Of a stretch of DNA of 64,000 nt, positions 24,227-33,027 are shown one piece after another. Origin of the DNA: Alteribacillus persepolensis (GTDB lineage: Bacteria; Bacillota; Bacilli; Bacillales; Marinococcaceae); NCBI RefSeq assembly GCF_900099605.1, contig NZ_FNDK01000019.1, positions 1 to 64,000 of the forward strand, given 5' to 3'. The position numbers and the translations under genes were made by a program. Position 1 is the stretch's first letter. Each line of letters opens with the position of its first letter. The notes below the pieces were generated by a model. That model was not told the origin of the DNA. It did no database searches and worked only from the letters and a program-made list of their open reading frames with translations.

Positions 24227-26164
24227 TTACGTTATACCAAAGCTTTGAATCATTTGAGACTGCAGGGCACGGATATACTTTAAAGCCACCATGAGCTCTT
24301 CTTTGTCACGCGACTTCATCTGTGTAAACTTTATTTCACTCGTCGGCCGTTCATTTCTTTGGTAACGATTCCACGAATGTTTGATTCGAATAGAAAGAAT
24401 GACTTCATACGCAAATTTCCATTCATCGGCCGTTTTCTCACTGATTACTCCTTGTGCTTTTAACGATGCTATCAAGTGAAGCGGTGTGTTTCCGAACACG
24501 CCGTGTTTTGCCGCTAAAATTTGCAAGGAATGATGAAACGGAAACAACGCGTGTTTTTTGATGTCAATGCCTTGCCTTTTCAACCGGAAAAGCGCGCGAA
24601 TCGGATGATCAAGCACAGGAACGGGATGCTGCTTTTCCTGTTCGGCTGCACGCAGCAAAAATATCCGTGACTGCTGAAACTGTGTCTGTACCATATGAAC
24701 AAAGTCATCATACAGCGCAGGATCTCCATATACATAACGGAAAGCAAGAAAGTTATGGCCGAGCAGAATGTTTTCGTTCGTTGCGCGAAGCCCCCACGTC
24801 CGCAAGCGGTCTTTCCAATGTGACAGCGTTCCTCTCCAGTTTATTTCGCTTGCCATCATGTTGCCATCGCAGCGTTTGTAGCCTGCTTGTTCGAGCCAAT
24901 AGACAATCGCGTTGCCCAGTGCACGGAAGTACGCTTCCACCTGTTCTGTTTCCGCTTCGCTGTGTGTATTGTCATATACGAGAAAATGATCTTGGTCAGT
25001 TAACATAAATTGCTCTGCTCTGCCGCCGCTGCCCATTAAAAAGAAAGCAAAGACAGCGGGTGGTTCCCCCAGCTTTTCCCGGACACTTTCTATCGCCAGC
25101 TCTACAGAGCGCCCAATCAAACGGTCATACAGTTTTGTAATGACTTCGAGGGTATGAAATGTTGGTATGTCATCTTGCAGAAGAGTAGCAACTACATCAT
25201 AAATAGCATGCTTTATGTGGGGAAGTGTCTGTTCATCCGCTTGTTCGATTTCTTGTAAAATATCAAAGGTGCCGCGGTTTTTCTTTTTTAACAAGTCTGA
25301 TAAGCTGATCATCCCGATGGCGTGCTTCTCATTTTTTTCATCTACAACAGGAAGATGCTTCACACCGTTGATGAAAAAACTCGACATCGCTTCGTAATAA
25401 TAGGCATGTCTTGTGATAATGTAGGGGTTGCTGCTCATTATATCTTCTGCTGTTCCTTCGCGTTTGTTCGCAGCAACGACACGTTCTACCACATCTTTTT
25501 CCGTAATGATGCCGGCAATCTCTTCGCTTCTATTCACGACCACAAGCGAGCTTGTGTTTTCAGCAATCATCGTTTGTGCTGCTTCTGTGACGGGGGTGTG
25601 AAGATCGACCGTACAAACCGGTGTCACCATCATATCTTGCACCCGTTGAATAAACGGATTGGACTCTCCCCAGTGATGAGCAAGATGTACTTGTTCCGCT
25701 AACGACGCGTAGATATCACGCAGCCTGACAGATACTTGCCGTAATACATAATCGCGTACATCTTCATCAATCCAGCGTGCTTCAATAACGCTGTACGGAA
25801 TATAAAGGCAAACGGCTTTTTCCACTGCCCGCACTTCCACCGTATACGAAGATTCATAGTGAGCTGGTTCTCCTAGAAAGTCAGCTAAACTTGAAAAGCC
25901 GATAATATCGTTTTTCTCCAGGATTTCAAGCACTTCCGCATGTTTCGTTGTGTCGTGAAACGCCACATATACTTCCGTCACGCCTTCTAAGATGAGCAGC
26001 AGCCCATTTCTTGGACTTTGTGAATAAAGCAGGCGCTCATTCTTTTCATAGTGCAGCAGCTGGCATTGCTCTAAATAAGCACCAAATTCAGCGGCAGATG
26101 CGCCGCTGAATATGGGATGATTATGAATTTGTGTGTAGTAAGGTTTATTTTCCGGTACCATCAT
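24227..26164 (-). CDS. cNMP-binding/CBS/DUF294 nucleotidyltransferase-like protein
   Basis: A 645-residue multi-domain regulator. In order: a cyclic-nucleotide-binding fold (about 13-130, LLLILEGVTEVYVAF, NDIIGFSSLADFLGEP), a CBS pair (about 175-295, TEKDVVERVVAAN, KHLPVVDE), a DUF294 nucleotidyltransferase domain with the Pol-beta motif GSGGRAEQFMLTDQD at 378-392 (the metal Asp pair is D390 and D392), and a DUF294_C helical domain (about 490-645). The layout resembles GlnD-like uridylyltransferases and suggests ligand-gated nucleotidyl transfer, possibly onto a partner protein; substrate unknown. Its start overlaps the 3' end of the symporter gene by 20 bases, indicating coupled translation and a role in regulating that transporter. 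Confidence 0.9.
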   Translation of the reverse strand: MMVPENKPYYTQIHNHPIFSGASAAEFGAYLEQCQLLHYEKNERLLYSQSPRNGLLLILEGVTEVYVAFHDTTKHAEVLEILEKNDIIGFSSLADFLGEPAHYESSYTVEVRAVEKAVCLYIPYSVIEARWIDEDVRDYVLRQVSVRLRDIYASLAEQVHLAHHWGESNPFIQRVQDMMVTPVCTVDLHTPVTEAAQTMIAENTSSLVVVNRSEEIAGIITEKDVVERVVAANKREGTAEDIMSSNPYIITRHAYYYEAMSSFFINGVKHLPVVDEKNEKHAIGMISLSDLLKKKNRGTFDILQEIEQADEQTLPHIKHAIYDVVATLLQDDIPTFHTLEVITKLYDRLIGRSVELAIESVREKLGEPPAVFAFFLMGSGGRAEQFMLTDQDHFLVYDNTHSEAETEQVEAYFRALGNAIVYWLEQAGYKRCDGNMMASEINWRGTLSHWKDRLRTWGLRATNENILLGHNFLAFRYVYGDPALYDDFVHMVQTQFQQSRIFLLRAAEQEKQHPVPVLDHPIRALFRLKRQGIDIKKHALFPFHHSLQILAAKHGVFGNTPLHLIASLKAQGVISEKTADEWKFAYEVILSIRIKHSWNRYQRNERPTSEIKFTQMKSRDKEELMVALKYIRALQSQMIQSFGIT

Positions 26165-27806
26165 TCATCCAAACCTCGCCATCTTTATACGTCATTTGCT
26201 CTGGATAACGAAGGTCAATCACATCGTCTTGCAGGCGTTGTGCTGGTGGTGCTGTCATCAGCGACACAATGATACAAGCTAACAAGTTCATCGGTACGCC
26301 AATCAAACCAGCCCCTGTGTCTTGAATACCAAACAGCATAATGCCGTTCATCGACAAGAAGATGTAGCCAAGTGTACTTCCCAAACCGATTAACATCCCT
26401 GCAACAGCTCCTTGGGCATTCATGCGTTTCCACCATACACCAAGGAACAGCACTGGGAAGAACGTACCGCCGGCAAGCGCAAATGCCCAGGCAACAATTT
26501 GCGTAATAACCCCTGGTGGATCAAGCGCAATCAAACCTGCGACAACCGTAGATAATACAATCGCAATCCGGCCTGCTTTCAGACGGCGCTGATCTGTTGC
26601 CTGCGGATTGACAAGGCGGTAATAAATATCATGAGCAAACGATGAAGAAATCGTAATCAGTAAGCCGCCTGCTGTCGAAAGCGCTGCTGCCATGGCCCCG
26701 GCTGCAACCAGTCCAATAACAAACATTCCTAAGTTCGCAATTTCCGGTGTTGCCATCACGACCATGTCATTTCCAACCGCAATCTCGGTCCAATCAAGCA
26801 CACCGTCTCCGTCTTGATCGGCAATTTCTAATAGGCCGGTATTAATCCAGTTATCCGTCCAAGCCGGAAGCTGATCCATTGGCTGTCCAGCCACTTGTGT
26901 CATTAAAATAAACCGGGAGAAAGCGGCATATGCTGGTGCAGATAAGTATAAGAAGCCGATAAATAACAATGCCCATGCACCACTCCAACGCGCTGCTTTC
27001 ATCGTTGTTACCGTGTAGAAACGTACGATAACGTGCGGCAGTGCTGATGTACCTACCATCAGCGTAAACATAAGTGCAATAAACTGGCTTTTGTCACTTT
27101 CTGCAAAAGGAGCGAAATATTCCGACAATCCCAATTCTCTGTCAATTGCGCCGATTTCATCAACAACATTTCCGTATGTGAGCCACGGGAGCGGATTCCC
27201 GGTGACTTGCAGCGACATAAATACAATGGGAATGATATAGGCGATAATTAATATGATATATTGGGCAACTTGCGTCCAAGTGACCCCTTTCATCCCACCT
27301 AACGTGGCATAAATCGCAATAATCACAACCCCGATCATCGTTCCGTACATAGCCGGGATGCTGAACAATCTCCCGATAACAACCCCTGAACCAGACAGCT
27401 GGCCGACAATATAAGTAAAACTAATAATAATCGTAGCAATCGCCGCTATTAAACGAGCAGGATTACTGTCAAAGCGGTCGCCAATAAATTCTGGAACCGT
27501 AAAACGTCCATATTTGCGAAGCTGTGGAGCAAGCAAGAAGGTAAGCAGCAAATAACCGCCTGTCCACCCCATAATATAAGCAAGCCCATCATAACCAAGT
27601 GCTAAGACAGTACCTGCCATCCCAATAAATGAAGCGGCACTCATCCAGTCGCCGCCAATGGCCATCCCGTTCCAAAACGGCGGGATACCTCGGCTTGCTA
27701 CGTAAAAGTCCGATGTCTGCTTCGCTCGATTAAAAATAGAGATTCCTATATAAAGCGCAAATGTTGCTAGAATGAGTCCGAGTGATACTAACATTTGTCC
27801 GTCCAC
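26145..27806 (-). CDS. Sodium:solute symporter, acetate-type (VC_2705/ActP subfamily)
   Basis: A 553-residue inner-membrane SSS transporter with about 13 hydrophobic segments. Motifs include DFYVASRGIPPFWNGMAIGGDWMSAASFIGMAG, QLRKYGRFTVPEFIGDRF and GMKGVTWTQVAQYIILIIAY, typical of cation/acetate symporters. An external loop at 330-341 (DQDGDGVLDWTE) is a perfect EF-hand-type calcium loop. The small DUF4212 subunit gene lies 65 bases upstream, and the regulator overlaps its end. The start is GTG 8 bases after GGGGGA. A CcpA cre site upstream of the DUF4212 gene suggests repression by preferred sugars. Substrate (acetate or another short acid) is inferred. Confidence 0.9.
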   Translation of the reverse strand: MDGQMLVSLGLILATFALYIGISIFNRAKQTSDFYVASRGIPPFWNGMAIGGDWMSAASFIGMAGTVLALGYDGLAYIMGWTGGYLLLTFLLAPQLRKYGRFTVPEFIGDRFDSNPARLIAAIATIIISFTYIVGQLSGSGVVIGRLFSIPAMYGTMIGVVIIAIYATLGGMKGVTWTQVAQYIILIIAYIIPIVFMSLQVTGNPLPWLTYGNVVDEIGAIDRELGLSEYFAPFAESDKSQFIALMFTLMVGTSALPHVIVRFYTVTTMKAARWSGAWALLFIGFLYLSAPAYAAFSRFILMTQVAGQPMDQLPAWTDNWINTGLLEIADQDGDGVLDWTEIAVGNDMVVMATPEIANLGMFVIGLVAAGAMAAALSTAGGLLITISSSFAHDIYYRLVNPQATDQRRLKAGRIAIVLSTVVAGLIALDPPGVITQIVAWAFALAGGTFFPVLFLGVWWKRMNAQGAVAGMLIGLGSTLGYIFLSMNGIMLFGIQDTGAGLIGVPMNLLACIIVSLMTAPPAQRLQDDVIDLRYPEQMTYKDGEVWMNDGTGK

Positions 27807-27871
27807 GCTGAATTCCCCCTATTCACGTGCAAAAATGTATAGCGAAACGATTTCTCTTTTTCCTTGCGTCA

Positions 27872-28177
27872 TTAGTGGTTGATCGTTTTTCCGTTGCTAA
27901 TAGAGGTGTTCGCCTCATCATCGATACCAAATTTCCGGTCAATGCGGTCACTTAAAACGGCGTTAAAGAACAGGCAGAGAATAAAAATGACAACAGCACC
28001 TTGTGATCCCATGTAATAGTGCAATTCCACACCTAAAAATGTAAACTGCGAGAAAAACTCAGCAAATGCTACAACGCCAAATGATACTAAAAACCCGATA
28101 CCTAGAAAGATGATGATCAATGTCGTCCGCGTTCGAAAATATCTGTCTGCTACTTCTTTTTCGACTTTTTTCATCAT
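27872..28177 (-). CDS. DUF4212 small subunit of the symporter
   Basis: A 101-residue membrane protein with two transmembrane segments (LIIIFLGIGFLVSFGVVAFAEFF and YYMGSQGAVVIFILCLFFNAVLSDRIDRKFG). This is the sodium/substrate symporter small-subunit family, always encoded next to VC_2705-type SSS proteins. ATG at 28175-28177 (or the adjacent ATG at 28172-28174) follows GGAGGTGG and is preferred over an upstream ATG at 28204 with no site. Confidence 0.9.
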   Translation of the reverse strand: MMKKVEKEVADRYFRTRTTLIIIFLGIGFLVSFGVVAFAEFFSQFTFLGVELHYYMGSQGAVVIFILCLFFNAVLSDRIDRKFGIDDEANTSISNGKTINH

Positions 28178-28285
28178 TTCCACCTCCATATGGTTATCAT
28201 TCATGTCATGACTTCAGCACGTATGTTTGATTTCACCCCCTTTATGTCATAAAGGCTCTTGTTCCTGATATGTCTGCACTTCCTT

Positions 28286-28299
28286 TGTAATCGCTTACA
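28286..28299. promoter_or_regulatory. CcpA cre-type operator
   Basis: TGTAATCGCTTACA matches the catabolite-responsive-element consensus TGWNANCGNTNWCA at every position. It is the core of a longer near-palindrome from 28283 to 28302. It lies about 110 bases upstream of the DUF4212/symporter genes. CcpA-dependent repression of acetate utilisation is known in Bacillus; the effect here is inferred. Confidence 0.65.
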
Positions 28300-28327
28300 A
28301 AGAGGTAAAAAAATTTTTATGATGTAT

Positions 28328-28600
28328 TTACAGAGCGGAAGAGTAATGAGATTTTCCTTTCGGCTGCGCGGCCGTATGTTTGCAGTCTCTGCACACAACA
28401 AGCGGTGCTTTTTTCTTCGATAACATATGATTCGTTAAAATAACAGCCGGTATAAACAGAACAAATCCCGCGTGTATGATTACCGCAAATAAAACAGCAG
28501 CTAAAACCGGCAGCACAGACATAAAAAATATGTAGCGTAAGGGTGACATTACCCACACATTGCTGCTTTTACATGCTGAACAGGCTTGATCACATCCCAT
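28328..28600 (-). CDS. Small membrane protein with Cys pairs
   Basis: A 90-residue protein. The N-terminus MGCDQACSACKSSNVW carries CxxxC and CxxC, and the C-terminal part has VVCRDCKH, so four to five Cys could bind a metal. Two hydrophobic segments lie between (about 22-45 and 45-62). AAAGGAGG precedes the ATG, so it is likely real. It is 12 bases downstream of another small membrane gene in the same direction, and 150 bases upstream of the symporter operon. I do not recognise the family. Confidence 0.65.
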   Translation of the reverse strand: MGCDQACSACKSSNVWVMSPLRYIFFMSVLPVLAAVLFAVIIHAGFVLFIPAVILTNHMLSKKKAPLVVCRDCKHTAAQPKGKSHYSSAL

Positions 28601-28612
28601 AACATTCCTCCT

Positions 28613-28795
28613 TTACCGCAAGTCAAAAATCATCTGTACTGTTTCCCAAAATGGCATCGGAACTTTTATGATTTCGACAAACATATACAACCCCATCGCT
28701 GCAAATGGAACTGTTAATAAAAGCGGCTTCTTCCATTTCAATGCGGCAATTAAACTGACAAGTGCCACTGCCCAGAACATAACCAGTATTGTCAC
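28613..28795 (-). CDS. Small hydrophobic membrane protein
   Basis: A 60-residue protein with two probable transmembrane segments (MTILVMFWAVALVSLIAALKW and LLTVPFAAMGLYMFVEIIKV). The GTG at 28793-28795 is chosen because AAGGAGG lies 7 bases upstream; the frame is open further 5' but without a site. First of a tandem pair of small membrane genes that precede the symporter operon. Function unknown. Confidence 0.6.
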   Translation of the reverse strand: MTILVMFWAVALVSLIAALKWKKPLLLTVPFAAMGLYMFVEIIKVPMPFWETVQMIFDLR

Positions 28796-29127
28796 AGATG
28801 CGCCTCCTTCCTGGGAAATAACAAGTACACCAGCCAACCACCTATGTCTGAATGGTATTAGCTGTATTGTATTAAAACAGATTTACTATTAGTACAATAC
28901 ACATTATTTCAAATTATCAAACAAAAAGTCAAGCACTTTTGTTCAAAAACTGTTCATAAATTGTGTGCTCTTTGATGCCGTACTATTCTGATGCTGTCTG
29001 CAAACATTTCACACTTTTTATTTTATTAGGCATTTTGAACTAATTACTAAGGCTTGCATTTTTCCGTTCCGCTTACATTCATGCCAAGCTGCTTTTTCTT
29101 TCATGTATTATTTGCCTGCCACTTCAC
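28796..29127. other. Intergenic, no gene seen
   Basis: About 330 AT-rich bases between the spoIIQ terminator and the small membrane genes. Probably holds the promoter of the latter. Nothing else recognised. Confidence 0.35.
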
Positions 29128-29133
29128 AAAAAA

Positions 29134-29163
29134 AACTGCTCGGGGGCCGAGTCCCGAACAGTT
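29134..29163 (-). terminator. Terminator of spoIIQ
   Basis: An 11-bp stem (AACTGCTCGGG/CCCGAACAGTT, one wobble) with T8 on the minus strand, about 28 bases past the stop. Confidence 0.85.
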
Positions 29164-29191
29164 GTGGGGGGATTATGCATCGCAGGGATGC

Positions 29192-30100
29192 TTATTCTTC
29201 CTCATTGTCTTCGTTTGTGTCTTCTTCGTTGGATGCGTCACTGTTATCTGCATCCTCTTCTGTATCCGATTCCTCTTCGTCGTCTCCGCCTATGATTGGA
29301 AATTCATCCAAAGAGGATTCATCTTCTTGACTGGTCTCTTCCTGTGTATCTGCTTCTTTGTTATCTTCGCTTTCTTCTGGCTGTTTAATGTCTTTTACTT
29401 TTTGATGAAAAACGTCAGAAGGATTCAGCGGTTCGCCATTCATGCGAACTTCAAAGTGTGCGTGAACACCAGCGTCACTGTTGTATACATTTCTTCCAGC
29501 AGAACCAATGACTGACCCTTGTGTCACCGTGTCGCCTTCTTCCACTTGAAGGTCTTCAAGGCTGTTATAAGATGTCACAATATCGTTGGCGTGTTTAATA
29601 TCGACAACGTGGCCTAACACATCGTCTTTTTCTGCTTTTACGACTTCACCAGTAGCTGCTGCAGTTACTTCAAAGCTTTCGCCATCATTTGCTGCAATGT
29701 CAATTCCTTTGTTTTGGTAGTACATATTATTGTAATACACGAGAGCATCTTGTTGTTCTTCAGCTGCTGCATCATGATCGTAATAATATCCAATGATATC
29801 CACGCTCTCTTCATCCATCACAGGCATTTGCAGTGTTTCACCTTCTCCTGCAGTAGGGACAGAATCTTCTCCTTCACCCGACTCATTGTTCCACTCCTGC
29901 TCGTCACCAAATGATCCATTTTCCTCGGCCTGATCCGTGCCGGCAGGGCTTTGAATGAGAAAATATGCTCCAAGCAGAACAGCACAAGCGCTCAAGTAAA
30001 CAGCCGGCCAAAACCAGCCTTTTCGCGTCCACTTTCGCAAGGCATTTCCTGCTCCTTTTTCTTCACGGGTGGCGGATTGCTGCTTTTCTTCATCTTTCAT
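29192..30100 (-). CDS. spoIIQ: Forespore engulfment protein SpoIIQ (degenerate M23 domain)
   Basis: A forespore membrane protein whose outer domain pairs with SpoIIIAH across the engulfment septum. Of 302 residues, 1-27 are charged and cytoplasmic, about 29-50 is one membrane segment (GWFWPAVYLSACAVLLGAYFLIQ), then an acidic linker and a LytM/M23 domain at about 105-235. In active LytM proteins a HxxxD motif and HxH bind zinc. Here the first His is Asn130 (NKGID), while Asp134 and HAH (213-215) remain, so peptidase activity is doubtful, as in B. subtilis SpoIIQ. The long tail (240-302) is almost all Glu/Asp/Ser. Position before spoIID and a sigma-F-like promoter support the identity. Confidence 0.9.
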   Translation of the reverse strand: MKDEEKQQSATREEKGAGNALRKWTRKGWFWPAVYLSACAVLLGAYFLIQSPAGTDQAEENGSFGDEQEWNNESGEGEDSVPTAGEGETLQMPVMDEESVDIIGYYYDHDAAAEEQQDALVYYNNMYYQNKGIDIAANDGESFEVTAAATGEVVKAEKDDVLGHVVDIKHANDIVTSYNSLEDLQVEEGDTVTQGSVIGSAGRNVYNSDAGVHAHFEVRMNGEPLNPSDVFHQKVKDIKQPEESEDNKEADTQEETSQEDESSLDEFPIIGGDDEEESDTEEDADNSDASNEEDTNEDNEEE

Positions 30101-30120
30101 TTCATCATCACCTCAGCACC

Positions 30121-30150
30121 CATTCTGAGCAGATGAGAGGAAATTTATAC
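30121..30150 (-). promoter_or_regulatory. Sigma-F-like promoter of spoIIQ
   Basis: On the minus strand GTATA (30146-30150), 15 bases, then GCTCAGAATG (30121-30130). The sigma-F consensus is GTATA-N15-GGNNANANTR, so only the second G differs. The start site would be near 30114, leaving a short leader with GAGGTGATG before the ATG. B. subtilis spoIIQ is sigma-F dependent. Confidence 0.7.
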
Positions 30151-30355
30151 CTTTTCTTAAAAAATAATCTGAAATTTTGTTCGATATTTTTTCTTGCGCT
30201 TGGTAAAAGGTGATGATTGTTCGTGAAAACATAGGAGCGTTTAACAGCTGCCGGCAAGTCAGACAAGAGGCTGCAACACCTGCTGACACCGCTTCTCTGT
30301 AAGTTCACAGCAAGCGCCCCATAGTAAAAAACAACAGAATGAACAGCTTTTCTCT

Positions 30356-31345
30356 TTAAAGAGTAGAAATGTTCACTCCTTGATAGTAATGGCGGACAAT
30401 ATCCTGATAATTCATGCCTTCTTGCGCCATTCCTTCCGCTCCATACTGGCTCATCCCGATGCCATGGCCATACCCTTTTGTTGTAAATACAAATTCGTTA
30501 TCACGGCGGGCAATCTCAAAATCACTCGATGGAAGCTCTAATTTTTCACGAACTTCTCGTCCGCTGAACGTTTTGCCGCCTAGTTCTACTTCCTGCACAC
30601 GCCCGCTTTCGGTTCGGCTTATGATACGGGCTTCTTCGCCTGCTGCGACTGAAACGCCAAGCAAGCGCTCCACATCCGCTTCTTGTAACACGTTGTCGCT
30701 TGTATACTTCGGTGATGCCTGATCCCACGGACTTTCGACGCTTTGTAAGTATGGGACAGGGTTTTCCCAATAATCTTCCGCATTTTCGGTATATCCGTTG
30801 CTTGTTGAAAAAAACGCCGCGGTAATGGGTTCGCCTTCATAGGTGAGAACCTGTCCTTGTGTGGCCAGTACTGCCTCTTGAATACGATTCATCTTCCATT
30901 GAAAATCGTCTCCCCATTGTTCACGAAGCTCCTCTTCGCTTTTATACACTTGATGCATTTGTGTATCCGTCACAACCGCATCACCCGGTAAGTCGATATC
31001 AGTTGGTGACAGAAGTTGGCGGGCGATATAGGTGCGTGCTGTCAGAGCTTGCGCTTTCAATGCTTCCATCTCAAATTCTGCGGGCATTTCAGAGGCGACG
31101 ACGCCTGCTACGTATTCTTCCAAACCAATTTCCTCTACTGCTTCTGTTTCACTGCGAAAGACAGAAACACTGATTGGATCTGCCGAAGATGATGTCTCTT
31201 CTTTTGTTAGAGGCTTTGAGACATCCTTTTCTCCGGTTGTCAGTGAATCTAATGGATTTTTCTCTTCTGGCAGCATTACAAATACGATTGGTACAAGAAA
31301 AAACAGGCAAATAAGCAACAACGACATAAATATCCATTTTTTCAC
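30356..31345 (-). CDS. spoIID: Stage II sporulation protein SpoIID (lytic transglycosylase)
   Basis: A mother-cell membrane enzyme that thins septal peptidoglycan during engulfment with SpoIIP and SpoIIM. 329 residues: an N-terminal membrane anchor (WIFMSLLLICLFFLVPIVFVM), then the SpoIID domain with LEEYVAGVVASEMPAEFEMEALKAQALTARTY (catalytic Glu in SEMP), DTQMHQVY, FFSTSNGYTENAEDYW and C-terminal GYGHGIGMSQYGAEGMA. GTG at 31343-31345 is chosen because GGGAGGC precedes it. A sigma-E-like promoter lies 90 bases upstream. Confidence 0.95.
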   Translation of the reverse strand: MKKWIFMSLLLICLFFLVPIVFVMLPEEKNPLDSLTTGEKDVSKPLTKEETSSSADPISVSVFRSETEAVEEIGLEEYVAGVVASEMPAEFEMEALKAQALTARTYIARQLLSPTDIDLPGDAVVTDTQMHQVYKSEEELREQWGDDFQWKMNRIQEAVLATQGQVLTYEGEPITAAFFSTSNGYTENAEDYWENPVPYLQSVESPWDQASPKYTSDNVLQEADVERLLGVSVAAGEEARIISRTESGRVQEVELGGKTFSGREVREKLELPSSDFEIARRDNEFVFTTKGYGHGIGMSQYGAEGMAQEGMNYQDIVRHYYQGVNISTL

Positions 31346-31435
31346 GTAACAGCCTCCCGTCGCAATCAATATGAAGCCAGGAAGATGTCATGTAAGGAAT
31401 GCTCGCGCTACCTGACTAGCTTGTAACCATGACAC

Positions 31436-31464
31436 ACTATATGTACAATAAAACGACAATATGA
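31436..31464 (-). promoter_or_regulatory. Sigma-E-like promoter of spoIID
   Basis: On the minus strand TCATATT (31458-31464), 14 bases, then CATATAGT (31436-31443). The sigma-E consensus is KMATATT-N14-16-CATACAHT; the -35 matches fully and the -10 differs at two positions. The start would be near 31429. B. subtilis spoIID is sigma-E dependent. Confidence 0.6.
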
Positions 31465-31665
31465 CCGTTCTCCAAACGTCCGGGAATATGGTGCTGTATC
31501 AAACGTTGGGACGTGTGTGTCGTGTGTTTTCTGTCTTGCCTCGTTGATGGATGTGTCTGATCAATAGCAGCAGCCACATGTCCTGCAGCAAGCCTTAAGC
31601 CGCCACAGAAACGAAAGAGAAGCACGACCTGTGTGAAGACAAGGCAGGACTCGTCAAACCGTTAA
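31465..31665. other. Intergenic between murAA and spoIID
   Basis: No gene. Part of it (about 31540-31620) is weakly like the degenerate GC-rich repeats seen at 45-47 kb, but the match is too poor to claim. Confidence 0.25.
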
Positions 31666-31667
31666 AA

Positions 31668-31694
31668 ATCCCGGTGCTCTTTATACACCGGGAT
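31668..31694 (-). terminator. Terminator of murAA
   Basis: A 9-bp perfect stem (ATCCCGGTG/CACCGGGAT) followed by T5 on the minus strand, 11 bases past the stop. Confidence 0.88.
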
Positions 31695-31704
31695 GACTGC
31701 TTTA

Positions 31705-33027
31705 TTAATTGTTTGCCGTACGCAATACAGCTGCGTCTGCCTTTGTTTTTTTCGGCTCTTCTGGTTCTGGCTCTGTCACACGTTCTACTCTAGCACCGAG
31801 AGCCTGCAGCTTTTTATGAAAATCGACATAGCCGCGGTCAAGGTGGCGCAATTCAGTAACAGCTGTCTCTCCATCAGCGACCAGGCCTGCTAAAATTAAG
31901 GCAGCTCCTGCCCGTAAATCTGTCGCTGCTACTTCTGCTCCTTGTAAACGAACCGGGCCGGTTACAATCGCAGTTCTTCCGTCAATCTTGATGTCGGCGT
32001 TCATACGGCGGAATTCTTCTACGTGCATAAATCGATTTTCAAACACGGTTTCGGTGATCACAGCCGTTCCTTTCGCTTGCGTTAACAGCGCCATAAACTG
32101 TGCTTGCATATCTGTTGGAAAGCCAGGGTGCGGCATTGTTTTGACATCGACCGGCCGCAAAATATCAGGACCTGTCACATTCATGCCGTTATCATGTTCT
32201 TCAATAAGGACACCCATCTCCCGCATCTTCGCAACAAGCGGACGTAAATGCTCGTGAAGAGCGCCTTCAACAAATACTTCTCCACCAGTAATTGCCGCTG
32301 CTATCATAAAGGAGCCCGCTTCAATCCGGTCCGGGATGATAGTATGAGCCGCTCCATGCATCTGCTCGACACCTTCAATTTTAATCGTGCCAGTACCAGC
32401 GCCTCTTACTTTTGCTCCCATTGCATTTAAATAATTGGCCAAGTCGACAATTTCCGGCTCTTCCGCTACATTCTCAAGCACTGTCGTGCCTTCTGCTAAT
32501 GTAGCTGCCATCATGATATTTTCGGTTGCGCCGACACTTGGGAAATCAAGATAAATACGTGCACCTTGCAAACGGTCCTTTACTTTCGCTTCAATGTAAC
32601 CTTGCCCAATTTCAACCGTAGCACCCATTGCTTCAAATCCTTTTAGGTGTTGATCAATTGGTCGTGAACCAATTGCACATCCGCCAGGAAGAGCGATTTG
32701 CGCACGCCCCTTTCTTGCCAGCAGCGGTCCCATCACAAGAAACGATGCACGCATTTTTCGCACATATTCAAATGGGGCTTCAGTCGTTAACGACCCGTTG
32801 CAATCGGCAGTAAACACTCCGTTATCATAATGAACATCAGCATCCATATAATTTAATACATTTTTCATTGTAAATACATCTGCTAAAGGTGGTACATCAT
32901 AGATAGTACTCGTGCCTTCTTCTGCAAGGAGAGAAGCAGCTATAACTGGAAGGACAGCATTTTTTGCGCCTTCGGCTTTGACAGTTCCTTTTAGCCGCTT
33001 TCCTCCTCTGACAATAATTTTATCCAA
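31705..33027 (-). CDS. murAA: UDP-N-acetylglucosamine 1-carboxyvinyltransferase MurAA
   Basis: First committed step of peptidoglycan synthesis: transfers enolpyruvate from PEP to UDP-GlcNAc in the cytosol. 440 residues with the EPSP-synthase-type two-domain fold. Catalytic Cys117 is in [19 protein letters not shown], the fosfomycin target, with Lys22 in [10 protein letters not shown] charged C-terminal extension ([16 protein letters not shown]) is typical of Bacillus MurAA. The start is TTG, 8 bases after GGAGGG. Gene order spoIIQ-spoIID-murAA-ywzB-atp matches B. subtilis, and a second paralog lies at 61290. Confidence 0.96.
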   Translation of the reverse strand: MDKIIVRGGKRLKGTVKAEGAKNAVLPVIAASLLAEEGTSTIYDVPPLADVFTMKNVLNYMDADVHYDNGVFTADCNGSLTTEAPFEYVRKMRASFLVMGPLLARKGRAQIALPGGCAIGSRPIDQHLKGFEAMGATVEIGQGYIEAKVKDRLQGARIYLDFPSVGATENIMMAATLAEGTTVLENVAEEPEIVDLANYLNAMGAKVRGAGTGTIKIEGVEQMHGAAHTIIPDRIEAGSFMIAAAITGGEVFVEGALHEHLRPLVAKMREMGVLIEEHDNGMNVTGPDILRPVDVKTMPHPGFPTDMQAQFMALLTQAKGTAVITETVFENRFMHVEEFRRMNADIKIDGRTAIVTGPVRLQGAEVAATDLRAGAALILAGLVADGETAVTELRHLDRGYVDFHKKLQALGARVERVTEPEPEEPKKTKADAAVLRTANN

